A stretch of DNA of 61,142 nucleotides. Origin: Methylibium sp. (GTDB taxonomy: Bacteria > Pseudomonadota > Gammaproteobacteria > Burkholderiales > Burkholderiaceae_C). The stretch spans positions 1 through 61,142 of the forward strand of contig NZ_JACDCW010000008.1 of the NCBI RefSeq assembly GCF_013817345.1, written 5' to 3'. A program made the position numbers and the translations under genes. Below, piece after piece: positions 1-7,816 of this stretch (position 1 is its first letter; every line of letters starts with the position of its first letter). The notes beneath the pieces were generated by a model. The model was not told the DNA's origin and searched no databases. It saw nothing but the letters and a program-made list of their open reading frames with translations.

Positions 1-260
1 AGCACGCCGTGTCGCTGCTCGGGCGCATCAGCGAAGCGAGCGCGGCCGAGGGAGCCCTCAAGATCTGCGAGGAGATCGATCACCTCGAGAGCGACGCCGA
101 CCGCGTCATGCGCTCGGCGATGAGCAAACTGTTTCGCAACGAGCCCGACGTGCGTGAGCTCATCAAGCTCAAGGCGATTTACGAGATGCTCGAATCGATC
201 ACCGACCGGTGCGAAGACGTGGCCAATCTGATCGAGGGCATCGTCCTCGAGAATTCCTGA
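1..260 (+). CDS. DUF47 family phosphate-transport accessory protein, C-terminal part
   Basis: The frame is open at the left edge of the window, so only the last ~85 residues are seen and the true start lies outside. The fragment is all-helical and charged, with the CEEIDHLESDAD and CEDVANLIEGIVLEN segments typical of the C-terminal helices of PhoU-like DUF47 (TIGR00153) proteins. Members of this family usually sit directly upstream of a Pit phosphate transporter, as here (Pit starts 90 bases downstream on the same strand), and are thought to modulate that transporter. Family assignment is firm; the regulatory role is from family knowledge. Confidence 0.85.
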   Translation, partial: HAVSLLGRISEASAAEGALKICEEIDHLESDADRVMRSAMSKLFRNEPDVRELIKLKAIYEMLESITDRCEDVANLIEGIVLENS

Positions 261-267
261 AATGACG

Positions 268-306
268 GCCCCCGAGCTCGCTGCGCTCGTGACCCGCCAA
301 GGGGGC
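268..306. repeat. GC-rich intergenic hairpin element between DUF47 gene and pit
   Basis: GCCCCC at 268-273 pairs with GGGGGC at 301-306 around a 27-base loop containing GAGCTCGCTGCGCTCG. It resembles the short CCCCCGAG...GGGGGC elements seen at 29.6 and 31.05 kb. It may be a dispersed REP-like element or simply an intercistronic hairpin. Confidence 0.4.
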
Positions 307-350
307 GCTCAGCTCTCTCGGGAACGGTCCGTCGAAAGCTGAGGGGCCCG

Positions 351-1361
351 ATGGAATCGGTGCAGCTCAGCCTGTGGCTCGTGGCGATGCTGGTGGTCCT
401 GGCCATCGTCTTCGACTTCATGAACGGTTTCCACGACGCGGCCAACTCCATCGCCACGGTCGTTTCCACCGGCGTGCTCAAGCCGCAGCACGCGGTGCTC
501 TTCGCCGCCTTCTTCAACTTCGTCGCGTTGTTCGTCTTTCAGCTCTCGGTGGCGGCGACCATCGGCAAGGGCATCGTGGAGCCCGGCGTGGTGGACGCCA
601 ACGTGGTGTTCGGCGCGCTGGTCGGCGCCATCGCGTGGAACGTGATCACCTGGTGGTACGGCATCCCTTCGTCGAGCTCGCACGCTCTCATCGGCGGCAT
701 CGTCGGCGCGGTGATGGCCAAGGCGGGGCCGGGCGCGCTGCTCACCGGCGGCGTGTCGAAGACGATGGCCTTCATCCTCGTTTCGCCGGTGCTCGGCTTT
801 CTGCTCGGCTCGCTGCTGATGGTGGCAGTGGCGCATGTGTTTCGCGGCACCACGCCGCTGCGCATCGACCGGCTGTTCCGCCGCGGACAGCTCGTCTCGG
901 CTGCCATGTACAGCCTGGGCCACGGCGGCAACGACGCGCAAAAGACCATCGGCATCATCTGGATGCTGCTCATCGGCTCGGGCTACGTGGCCGCCAGCGA
1001 CCCCTTGCCACCGCTGTGGGTGATCTGGAGCTGCTACATCGCCATCGCGCTCGGCACCCTGTTCGGCGGCTGGCGCATCGTGAAGACGATGGGGCAGAGG
1101 ATCACCAAACTGAAGCCCGTGGGCGGCTTCTGTGCCGAGACCGGCGGGGCGATCACGCTGTTTCTCGCCACCGGCCTGGGCATCCCCGTCTCGACCACAC
1201 ACACCATCACCGGCGCCATCGTCGGCGTGGGTTCGACGCGGCGGCTCTCCGCTGTGCGCTGGGGCTTGGCTGGGCGGATCGTGTGGGCATGGGTCTTCAC
1301 GATTCCGGCGTCAGCGTTGATTGCAGCGGTGTTCTACGGGTTGAGTCGGCTGGTGTTTTGA
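351..1361 (+). CDS. pit: Low-affinity inorganic phosphate transporter, Pit family
   Basis: A 336-residue polytopic inner-membrane protein that imports phosphate (as metal-phosphate) with protons. It carries both Pit signature copies, one in each half: GFHDAANS at residues 26-33 and GHGGNDAQKT near residue 190, as expected from the internal duplication of the PiT (TC 2.A.20) family. The chosen ATG is preceded by GAGGGG at a good distance. It is the second gene after the DUF47 gene, probably in one operon. Length is at the short end of the family (the PitA-like long loop is absent). Function is confident; substrate specificity is by family. Confidence 0.95.
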   Translation: MESVQLSLWLVAMLVVLAIVFDFMNGFHDAANSIATVVSTGVLKPQHAVLFAAFFNFVALFVFQLSVAATIGKGIVEPGVVDANVVFGALVGAIAWNVITWWYGIPSSSSHALIGGIVGAVMAKAGPGALLTGGVSKTMAFILVSPVLGFLLGSLLMVAVAHVFRGTTPLRIDRLFRRGQLVSAAMYSLGHGGNDAQKTIGIIWMLLIGSGYVAASDPLPPLWVIWSCYIAIALGTLFGGWRIVKTMGQRITKLKPVGGFCAETGGAITLFLATGLGIPVSTTHTITGAIVGVGSTRRLSAVRWGLAGRIVWAWVFTIPASALIAAVFYGLSRLVF

Positions 1362-1391
1362 GAGTCTGCGACGAGACGGGCGATCACCACG

Positions 1392-1422
1392 AAAAACGGC
1401 GGCCAAGGGCCGCCGCTTCTTT
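1392..1422. terminator. Bidirectional hairpin terminator between pit and the SRPBCC gene
   Basis: CGGCGGCC (1397-1404) and GGCCGCCG (1408-1415) form a perfect 8-bp stem with an AAG loop. On the minus strand it is followed at once by five T (1396-1392), a good terminator for the 5.8-1.4 kb operon; on the plus strand CTTCTTT follows. Confidence 0.75.
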
Positions 1423-1457
1423 GATCGAGGCGCGGCCATCAGCCGCAGCCGTTTTAC

Positions 1458-1985
1458 CTACTTCTTCTCGATCAGCTTCTTCAGATTCGCCAAGCCCGCC
1501 TGGTACACGTCCGTGACCGCCTTCAGCGCCGCCTCGTCGTTCTGGTCCGGCGGCGGGTCGTTGTTCGGGAAGCCGCGGTAGAAAGCACCGCGCCACTGCA
1601 CGACCGATTTAGAGGCGTCGTCAGCCGAGCTCACCGTGATGTTCGAGGTGTAGTTCGTGACCGGCAGCGCGCCGCCGTCCTTGCCGCGGTAGCTGTAGGT
1701 CTTGCCGGCGTCGTTGTACTTCTCCAGGCTCTCGACCAGGCTGCCGCCGCCCTCGAGTTCGAGCGTGCGCACGGAGCCTTCGGCATTGCCCTTGTCGGCC
1801 GGGCTGGCCTTCACGGCAGGGTGCCACTTGGCGAGTGCGTCGAAGTCCTTGATCTGCGCCCACACCTGGTCGGCGGGCGCATCGATGGTGACCTTCTCGA
1901 CCACCTTTTGGCGGGTCGGGCCGTGGGCCAGCGTCACGCTGGTAGCGAAGGTCAGCGCCGCAAGGGCGAGCCACCGTGAATGCAT
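1458..1985 (-). CDS. SRPBCC (START-like) periplasmic protein, MxaD-like
   Basis: A 175-residue protein with an N-terminal signal peptide (MHSRWLALAALTFATSVTLA) followed by a START/Bet v1-like ligand-binding domain: IDAPADQVWAQIKDFDALAKWHP is the usual SRPBCC entry motif, and the domain runs to the C-terminal amphipathic helix. Exported SRPBCC proteins of this kind are best known as MxaD, an accessory protein of methanol dehydrogenase clusters. It is the last gene of a minus-strand set with a YVTN beta-propeller protein 41 bases upstream. That pairing suggests a quinoprotein-related role, but the ligand is unknown. Confidence 0.8.
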   Translation of the reverse strand: MHSRWLALAALTFATSVTLAHGPTRQKVVEKVTIDAPADQVWAQIKDFDALAKWHPAVKASPADKGNAEGSVRTLELEGGGSLVESLEKYNDAGKTYSYRGKDGGALPVTNYTSNITVSSADDASKSVVQWRGAFYRGFPNNDPPPDQNDEAALKAVTDVYQAGLANLKKLIEKK

Positions 1986-2026
1986 TCGAAAGTCTCCTGT
2001 CGTTCGGGGGTGAGAAGCAAGGCGGA

Positions 2027-2986
2027 TCAGCGCGCAGGCGCTTCGCCGATGAAAGCGCCGAAGCCGCGCGGGTTGCTGCCGGTGGCCACGGTGTAGAGCG
2101 GCTTGCCGGTGGCGGCTTCGAGGACCGCCACATTTTCGTCCATCCAGTTGACGACCATCACCCGGTCACCTACCGAGGCCACGCCTTCGGGGTAGCTGAA
2201 ACCGCTCAGGGTCTGCACCGACTGGAGTGTGTCGGGATCGATCACCGAGACACTGTCGTCGCGCTGGTTGGTCACGTACAGGCGCTTGCCGCCCGCCGCC
2301 AGCGCCGCGCCGTAGGGTGCCTTGCCGACCTTCACGGTGCCGATCACCTTGTCGGTGCGCGCGTCGATCACCGAGACGCTGTCGCTGTAGACGTTGAGGG
2401 CATACAGGCGTTGGCGCGCGGCATCGAACAGCAGGGCGAACGGGTGCTCCTGGACCGCGATGCGCGCGCGCACCTTGCCGCTGGCGACATCGACGGCAGC
2501 CACGACGTTGTCGTCGCGTTCGGCCACATAGACCGTCTTGCCGTCGGCCGCCACCGCAACACCGGCCGGTGCACGGCCGAGCGGCACTCGGAGCACTTCC
2601 TGGTGCGTGTCGGTATCGAAGCCGAGCAGATGCGCGCCGAACCAGTCGGCCACGTACACGCGCGTTCCGTCGGGCGAGGCGTCGATGCCGACGGCGCCCT
2701 TGCCGGCCGGCAAGGTGTCGATGACGCGCTGGGTGCGCATGTCGATCACCGAGACGGCATTGCTGTCGGGTGCCGTGACGAACACCTTGCCGGCCCGGCT
2801 CACCGCGACCACGCCGGCCGGCGACTTGGCCACGGGAATCGTCGCCGCGACCTCTCGGGTGGCAAGGTCGACCACCGAGACGCTGTGATCGCCCTGGTTG
2901 GTGATGTAGGCGAAGGGCGCGGTGTGTGCGGCCGCCGCAGAACAAAGCAGGCTCAGGCCGAAGATAAATCTGGTGGTCAGGGACAT
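2027..2986 (-). CDS. YVTN-family beta-propeller protein, exported
   Basis: A 319-residue protein with a signal peptide (residues ~1-22, ending AAAAHTA) and six to seven repeats of the YVTN type: YITNQGDHSVSVVD, VFVTAPDSNAVSVID, VYVADW, VYVAERDDNVVAAVD, LYALNVYSDSVSVID, LYVTNQRDDSVSVID. This folds as a periplasmic beta-propeller. Related proteins occur near PQQ-dependent alcohol dehydrogenases, where their exact role is not settled. It lies between a two-component system and an MxaD-like gene, all on the minus strand. The fold is certain; the role is inferred from context. Confidence 0.85.
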   Translation of the reverse strand: MSLTTRFIFGLSLLCSAAAAHTAPFAYITNQGDHSVSVVDLATREVAATIPVAKSPAGVVAVSRAGKVFVTAPDSNAVSVIDMRTQRVIDTLPAGKGAVGIDASPDGTRVYVADWFGAHLLGFDTDTHQEVLRVPLGRAPAGVAVAADGKTVYVAERDDNVVAAVDVASGKVRARIAVQEHPFALLFDAARQRLYALNVYSDSVSVIDARTDKVIGTVKVGKAPYGAALAAGGKRLYVTNQRDDSVSVIDPDTLQSVQTLSGFSYPEGVASVGDRVMVVNWMDENVAVLEAATGKPLYTVATGSNPRGFGAFIGEAPAR

Positions 2987-3100
2987 GAAGCGGTGTGCGC
3001 GGCAAGGAGGGCCGATCTTGCCGCGTGCCGGTGTGCCACGCCCGCGGTCGGACTCTCGACCCGCCCACCCACCGACGAGAAGGATCGCGGCAACGCTCTC

Positions 3101-5014
3101 TCAGCGCACGCCGAGCTTGAACGCGATCATCGCGCGCAGCTTGTTCGGCGCCACGGGCTTGATGAGCAGGTGGAAGTCGTCGCGGCTGGCTTCCTCCTCG
3201 TGGCCACTCATGGTGCTGCCGGTCACCAGGATGGCGGGCAGCGTGCTGCCGAAGGCGGTGCGCAGGCTCTTGAGCGCTTCGGTGCCAGTGCGTCCGTTCG
3301 GCAGCCGGTAATCGACGATGGCCAGGTCGGGCGCCGGCGGCTCGCCGCGCGCCCAGGCCTCCACGGCCTCCACCGACTCGAAGGCGTGAACCGTCGCGCC
3401 CCAGCCCTTGAGCAGCACCACCAGACCTTCGCGCACGGCCGGCTCGTCTTCGACCACGAGGATCTCGCGGCGCTCCAGGGTGAGGCCCAGGCCCGGCTTG
3501 CGCGCGGCCGGCGCCAGCGGGTGCGGGCGCGGCGGCTTGCCGAGCGGCAGGGTCAGCGTGAACACCGTGCCGCGCCCGGGCACCGAGGCCAGGGCGAGCG
3601 GCGCATCCTGCAGGCGCGCCAGGCGCTGCACGATGGCCAGGCCCAGGCCGAGGCCCTTGGACTGGTTGGCCTGCAGCGGCGCATGGGCCTGCACCTGGTA
3701 GAACTCTTCGAAGATGCGCGACTGCTCGGCCGGCGCGATGCCCAGGCCGGTGTCCCAAACCTGCACCTGGACCTGCGGGCCGCGCCGGCGCGCGCTCACC
3801 AGAATGCCGCCGTCTTCGGTGTAGCGGATGGCGTTGGAGAGCAGGTTGCGCACGATGCGATCGATCAGCACCGGATCGCCGAACACCGGCAGGTCGCCGC
3901 CGCGAAAGCGCAGGGCCAGGCCTTTCTCGAAGGCGGTGGGCTCGCACTGCAGCTTGAGACGCTGGAACACGTCTCGCAACGCGAAATGTTCGGGGCGCGG
4001 ATCGACGCCGCCGGTGTCGATCTTGGTGATGTCGAGCAGCTCGCTGAACAGGCCTTCGAGCGCATCGACCGAGCTGTTGATGCTGTTGACGAGGTGGGTC
4101 ACTTCCTCGTCTCCGCGACTCTTGGCGCGCAGCGCCTCGGCGAACAGGCCCATGGCGTGCAGCGGCTGGCGCAGGTCGTGGCTGGCGGCGGAGAAGAACT
4201 GGGTCTTGGCGCGATTGGCAGCCTCGGCGACGCCACGGGCCTGGTCGGCCGCGGCCTTTTCGACCAGCAGTTACTTGGCAAGACGCTCGGTGCGCAGCCT
4301 GAGCTGCGCCGACTCGGCGAAGCTGCGGCGGTAGGTGCGCCCGAGAAGCATCGACATGCCGTAGATCAGCGCCACCACGCCGGCCATCTGCAGTGCCTTG
4401 GGGTCGTCGTGCGTGGCGACGCGCGCGATCGTCGGCAGGAAGCACAGCGAGATGAAGGCAAAGAAGACTCGGTACTGCGAGGCGAGCATCGCCACCGCGC
4501 CGACGCAGTAGCTGTAGACCGTGAGCAGCAGCGTGGTCTGGTGGAAGGGGCCGCCCTCGCCGTAGAACAGCCAGCCCGCCAGACCCCACATCGCTCCGGA
4601 CGCCAGCGCGCCCGCGTTCCAGCGGCGCTGCCAGGTGAGCGCGGCGTCGCGCGCAGCGCCTTCGCCGGCGCGGTGATAGGCGCGCAGCGTGACGGCCCGC
4701 AACACCCAGAGCAGCGCGAACATCGACGCCCAGACCAGCACCTCGGTGCGCGGCCCCACCGGCCAGAAGATGAGCACCAGCACGACCGCGCCCAGCATGT
4801 TGCCGCCCAGCGAAACGGGGCCCTGCGCGTAGGCGAAACGCACCGCGTCGGGCAGCAGTTCGGCTCGCGAGGCCGGCGGTGTATGCGGCGCCTCGGTCAT
4901 CGGGGAGTCGCCGGTGGCGACGGGCGCCGGGCCGGACGCGCCGCTCGCACCGGTGGAGACAGCGGCCGGAACTTTGGCCGCCGCAGTACCCACCGCTACG
5001 GCGCCGCCGGCCAT
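3101..5014 (-). pseudogene. Hybrid sensor histidine kinase split by an in-frame TAA stop
   Basis: One reading frame runs from the start near 5014 to 3101 but is cut by a single TAA at 4273-4271. The upstream half (about 247 residues) has roughly six membrane segments and ends ...RLRTERLAK. Directly after the stop, in the same frame, come a coiled segment and the phosphoacceptor H-box FFSAASHDLRQPLHAMG, then a HATPase domain (DTGLGIAP, KGLGLGLAIVQRLA) and a C-terminal receiver (VVEDEPAVREG, DLAIVDYRLP). No ATG, GTG or TTG lies in frame between the stop and the H-box; the first ATG (4153) falls after the histidine. A CAA-to-TAA change explains the break. A TTG at 5020 overlapping the regulator stop is an alternative start; the ATG at 5014 is preferred. 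Sequencing error or a translated stop cannot be excluded. Confidence 0.85.
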
Positions 5015-5016
5015 GC

Positions 5017-5772
5017 TCAACGCCCGCTGCGCCGCCAGGCGGTGATGCCGCCCGCCTGCTGCGTCATCTGGCTCACTGCCAGCACGGCCTGGGTGCGCGA
5101 GTTGACGTTGAGCGCGCGCAGCACGGCGGCAACGTGGTCCTTGATCGTCTCGACCGAGACGCCCAGTTCGCGCGCGATCAGCTTGTTGGGTTTACCCTGC
5201 AGCAGCAGCGCCAGCACGTCGGTCTGGCGCGGCGTGAGGCCGATCGTGGCGAGGCTGGGCGGGTTTTGCTGAAAGCCGCCTTGCGTCGATTGCGTGCCCA
5301 CCACGCGCAAATACCCGGGTGTGGTGTCAACATCGGCCGGCGAAACCGCGCTGCTGTCGGCGCTGCTGCCGCCATCGGTGCCCATCGTCATCGGCGGCAC
5401 GTAGATGCCGCCCGACATGACGAGGCGCAGCGCCTCGAACAGCGTCTCGTTGCTGGCCCGCTTGGGCACGAAGCCCATGGCGCCCATGTCGATGGCGCGG
5501 ATGACATCGCTGGTGCGGTCCGATGCCGACACCACCACCACCGGCAGCGCCGGGTAGGCGGTGCGCAGTTCGGTCAGCAGATCGAAGCCGTTGGCGTCGC
5601 CGAGTTGCAGGTCGAGCAGCACCAGGTCGAACTCGGCGTCGTCCTGCAGCGTGGCGCGGGCCGCGGCGGCGCTGTTCGCGCCGGCCACGGTCACGTCGTC
5701 GCCCAGGCCCTGAATGACTGACTTGAGAGCAGAAAGGATCAGCGGGTGGTCGTCGATCAACAGCACTTTCAT
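5017..5772 (-). CDS. LuxR/NarL-family response regulator
   Basis: A 251-residue cytoplasmic regulator. The N-terminal receiver has the acidic pair D7-D8 (LLIDDHPL), phosphoacceptor D54 (VLLDLQ) and the conserved lysine in FVPKRAS. A Ser/Gly/Thr-rich linker (~residues 135-180) leads to a LuxR-type helix-turn-helix (LTPRQTDVLALLLQGKPNK, then VSVETIKDHV) near the C-terminus. The start is the ATG just before KVLLIDDH; the frame is open further upstream but that part has no domain. The stop overlaps or abuts the start of the hybrid kinase, its presumed partner. If the kinase is truly broken, this regulator has lost its cognate input. Confidence 0.9.
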   Translation of the reverse strand: MKVLLIDDHPLILSALKSVIQGLGDDVTVAGANSAAAARATLQDDAEFDLVLLDLQLGDANGFDLLTELRTAYPALPVVVVSASDRTSDVIRAIDMGAMGFVPKRASNETLFEALRLVMSGGIYVPPMTMGTDGGSSADSSAVSPADVDTTPGYLRVVGTQSTQGGFQQNPPSLATIGLTPRQTDVLALLLQGKPNKLIARELGVSVETIKDHVAAVLRALNVNSRTQAVLAVSQMTQQAGGITAWRRSGR

Positions 5773-5903
5773 CGCGGCGGCTTTCCAGTGAACCCGCGTC
5801 GATGGTAGCGGAGGGCAGCGGCGCAGCGCCACGCCGGCGGCTGGCGTTCTGGGGGTAGCCCCGTGCCCCGGGGACACCGCCCCTGGCTGCAACGGAGCAG
5901 CCG

Positions 5904-6356
5904 CTAGAGGTAGCGCCGCGTCAGCGATACGGCCACGCAGACCGGCTTGTCGGCGCCTTCGCGCTCCACGGTTGCTTCGACGGTGAGCTGCGCACCGCCG
6001 GCGATGGGCTCGTATGCAAGCAGGCGCATGTGGGCTCGCACGCGGCTGCCCACCGGCACCGGGGCGGTGAAGCGCACCCGGTTCAGCCCGTAGTTGATGC
6101 CCATGCGGGTATCGGCCACCGCGAAGGCGGTCTGGAAAAAGACCGGCAGCAGGCTCAGGGTGAGAAAGCCATGCGCGATGGTCGCGCCGAACGGACCGGC
6201 CGCCGCGCGCTCGGCGTCGGTGTGGATCCACTGGTGGTCTTCCGTGGCCGCGGCGAAGCGGTCGATGCGCGTTTGTTCGATGAGAACCCATTCGCTCGTG
6301 CCGAGAGGCGCACCGACCAGCGATTGCAACTCAGCGAGGCGATCGAAGGTTCTCAT
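5904..6356 (-). CDS. MaoC-family (R)-specific enoyl-CoA hydratase
   Basis: A 150-residue hot-dog-fold protein. The hydratase-2 catalytic pair is present as D40 and H45 (ATEDHQWIH), followed by the substrate-tunnel region GATIAHGFLTLSLLP. These enzymes hydrate trans-2-enoyl-CoA to (R)-3-hydroxyacyl-CoA, often feeding polyhydroxyalkanoate synthesis or related acyl-CoA routes. It is followed on the same strand, 70 bases upstream in coordinate terms, by the ParA-like gene; no functional link between the two is evident. Confidence 0.88.
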   Translation of the reverse strand: MRTFDRLAELQSLVGAPLGTSEWVLIEQTRIDRFAAATEDHQWIHTDAERAAAGPFGATIAHGFLTLSLLPVFFQTAFAVADTRMGINYGLNRVRFTAPVPVGSRVRAHMRLLAYEPIAGGAQLTVEATVEREGADKPVCVAVSLTRRYL

Positions 6357-6426
6357 CGTTCGCAGTGCCCCGCAGCCGGCGTCCGCGCGCCGCGCCCTGC
6401 CGGAATTCGCGGCGAACCGGCCGCCC

Positions 6427-7047
6427 TCATTCGGCCTGCGCCCATCGCGTCACCGGGCGCCATTGCTCGAGATCCTTCTCGACCCGGCTCGGCGCCACGT
6501 CCCACAGGGCCAGCCCTCGAGCGGCCAGATGGATGTAGTTCTGCGTGTCGCGCAAATGGCCGAGCAGCGGCACGCCCAGCGTGCCCAGGAAAGCCGCGAG
6601 CTGATCGGCCGAGATGGTGCCCTCGCGCACCCGGTTGCCAATCACAGCGACGGCGACGCGCTCGCTCTTGCGGCGCGCCAGCAGCTCGGTGATGAAGTCG
6701 CGCGTGGCGTAGATGTCGAAGATGCTCGGCTGCAGCGGCACCAGCACGCGGTCGGCCAGCTTCATCACCTCGTCGAGCTTCCTGCCGTGCAGCCCGGCGG
6801 GCGTATCCAGCACCACGTGGGTCGTGCCCTTGGGCGGCTTGACCAGGCGGTCGATCGTCACTTCCCAGCCGGCCACCGCCGGCACCGCCTGCGGGCGCAG
6901 CCCGAGCCAGGTGCGGGACGACTGCTGGCGATCGACGTCGCCCAGCATCACCGCGCACCCCTCGCGCGCCAGATAGCCCGCAAGGTTGGTCGCGAGCGTG
7001 GACTTGCCCACGCCGCCTTTCGGATTGGCCACCACGATCACCGTCAT
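6427..7047 (-). CDS. ParA/MinD-family ATPase
   Basis: A 206-residue P-loop ATPase starting MTVIVVANPKGGVGKST, with the deviant Walker A motif KGGVGKST at residues 10-17 carrying the signature lysine K10 as well as K15. The Walker-B-like TTHVVLDTPAG follows. It is short for a chromosomal ParA and has no adjacent parB, so it resembles the stand-alone ParA-like proteins used to position cargo or maintain small elements. The ATG at 7047 directly precedes the P-loop strand and is preferred over further upstream starts. Its cargo is unknown. Confidence 0.85.
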   Translation of the reverse strand: MTVIVVANPKGGVGKSTLATNLAGYLAREGCAVMLGDVDRQQSSRTWLGLRPQAVPAVAGWEVTIDRLVKPPKGTTHVVLDTPAGLHGRKLDEVMKLADRVLVPLQPSIFDIYATRDFITELLARRKSERVAVAVIGNRVREGTISADQLAAFLGTLGVPLLGHLRDTQNYIHLAARGLALWDVAPSRVEKDLEQWRPVTRWAQAE

Positions 7048-7168
7048 CGCTCGCCTCCACGCTCCGGGTTGTCGCCGGACAATGCCCGGCGATGGTAGCG
7101 GCTGCAGCGCCCCGCAACGCCGCCACTGCACCCCGCAGCCGCGCGCTGCCTTGAACCGGACCGCTCCC

Positions 7169-7816
7169 ATGGCCCACGTGCTGGTGCTCGCCGCCCACCC
7201 CGATCTGCGCCTCTCGAAGGTGAACCTGGCCCTGCTGCGTGCGGCGCATGAACTGGCGGCCGCGCCCGGCGCTTCGCTGGAGGTGCGCGACCTCTATGCG
7301 CTCTACCCCGACTACGTGATCGACGTGCACGACGAGCAGGCCGCCGCGGAGCGCGCCGACCTCATCGTCTGGCTGCATCCGGTGCAGTGGTACTCGATGC
7401 CGCCGCTCATGAAGCTGTGGCTCGACGAGGTGCTGACCCTCGGCTGGGCCTACGGCCGCAGCGGCAGCGGCCCCGGCCGGGCGCTGCGCGGCAAGGACCT
7501 GTGGCTGGTCGCCTCGACCGGCGGCGCCGAAGCCGCCTACCGCCCGGACGGCTACAACCGCTACTTCTTCGACGCCTTCCTGCCGCCCTACGAGCAGACC
7601 GCCGCGCTGTGCGGCCTGCGCTTTTTGCCGCCGCTGGTGCTGCATGGCGCGCATGCGGTCGGCACCGAGCGGCTGGCCGTGCATGTGAGCACCTGGCGCG
7701 AACGGCTGGCGACCTATCCCGCGTGGCCGGAGCTGGCTGATCTGGAGCAGTGCCCCGATTGCGACGTGCCGGCGGGCGACCGGCCGGCGACGCAGGCCGT
7801 GCAGGAGGCGGCATGA
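7169..7816 (+). CDS. kefF: KefF-like flavodoxin-fold NAD(P)H oxidoreductase
   Basis: A 215-residue flavoprotein of the NQO2/KefF family. The flavin-binding start VLVLAAHPDLRLSKVN and the middle motifs ADLIVWLHPVQWYSMPPLMKLW and LTLGWAYG match E. coli KefF closely. KefF binds the KefC antiporter as an ancillary subunit and also reduces quinones. The stop codon overlaps the start of the downstream kefC (ATGA), so the two are translationally coupled, which supports an ancillary role. The C-terminal ~25 residues (CPDCDVPAGD...) are an extension with a CxxC pair not seen in E. coli KefF. Confidence 0.9.
   Translation: MAHVLVLAAHPDLRLSKVNLALLRAAHELAAAPGASLEVRDLYALYPDYVIDVHDEQAAAERADLIVWLHPVQWYSMPPLMKLWLDEVLTLGWAYGRSGSGPGRALRGKDLWLVASTGGAEAAYRPDGYNRYFFDAFLPPYEQTAALCGLRFLPPLVLHGAHAVGTERLAVHVSTWRERLATYPAWPELADLEQCPDCDVPAGDRPATQAVQEAA

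Noticed and set aside
1976-5272. A plus-strand open frame of more than 1000 codons opposite the beta-propeller, kinase and regulator genes
   Set aside because: It is a GC-rich antisense shadow: rich in Arg/His/Gln/Ala, no domain, and the minus strand has clear genes throughout.
5773-5903. GC-rich gap between the response regulator and MaoC genes that might hold a hairpin element
   Set aside because: Only weak, imperfect inverted repeats were found.
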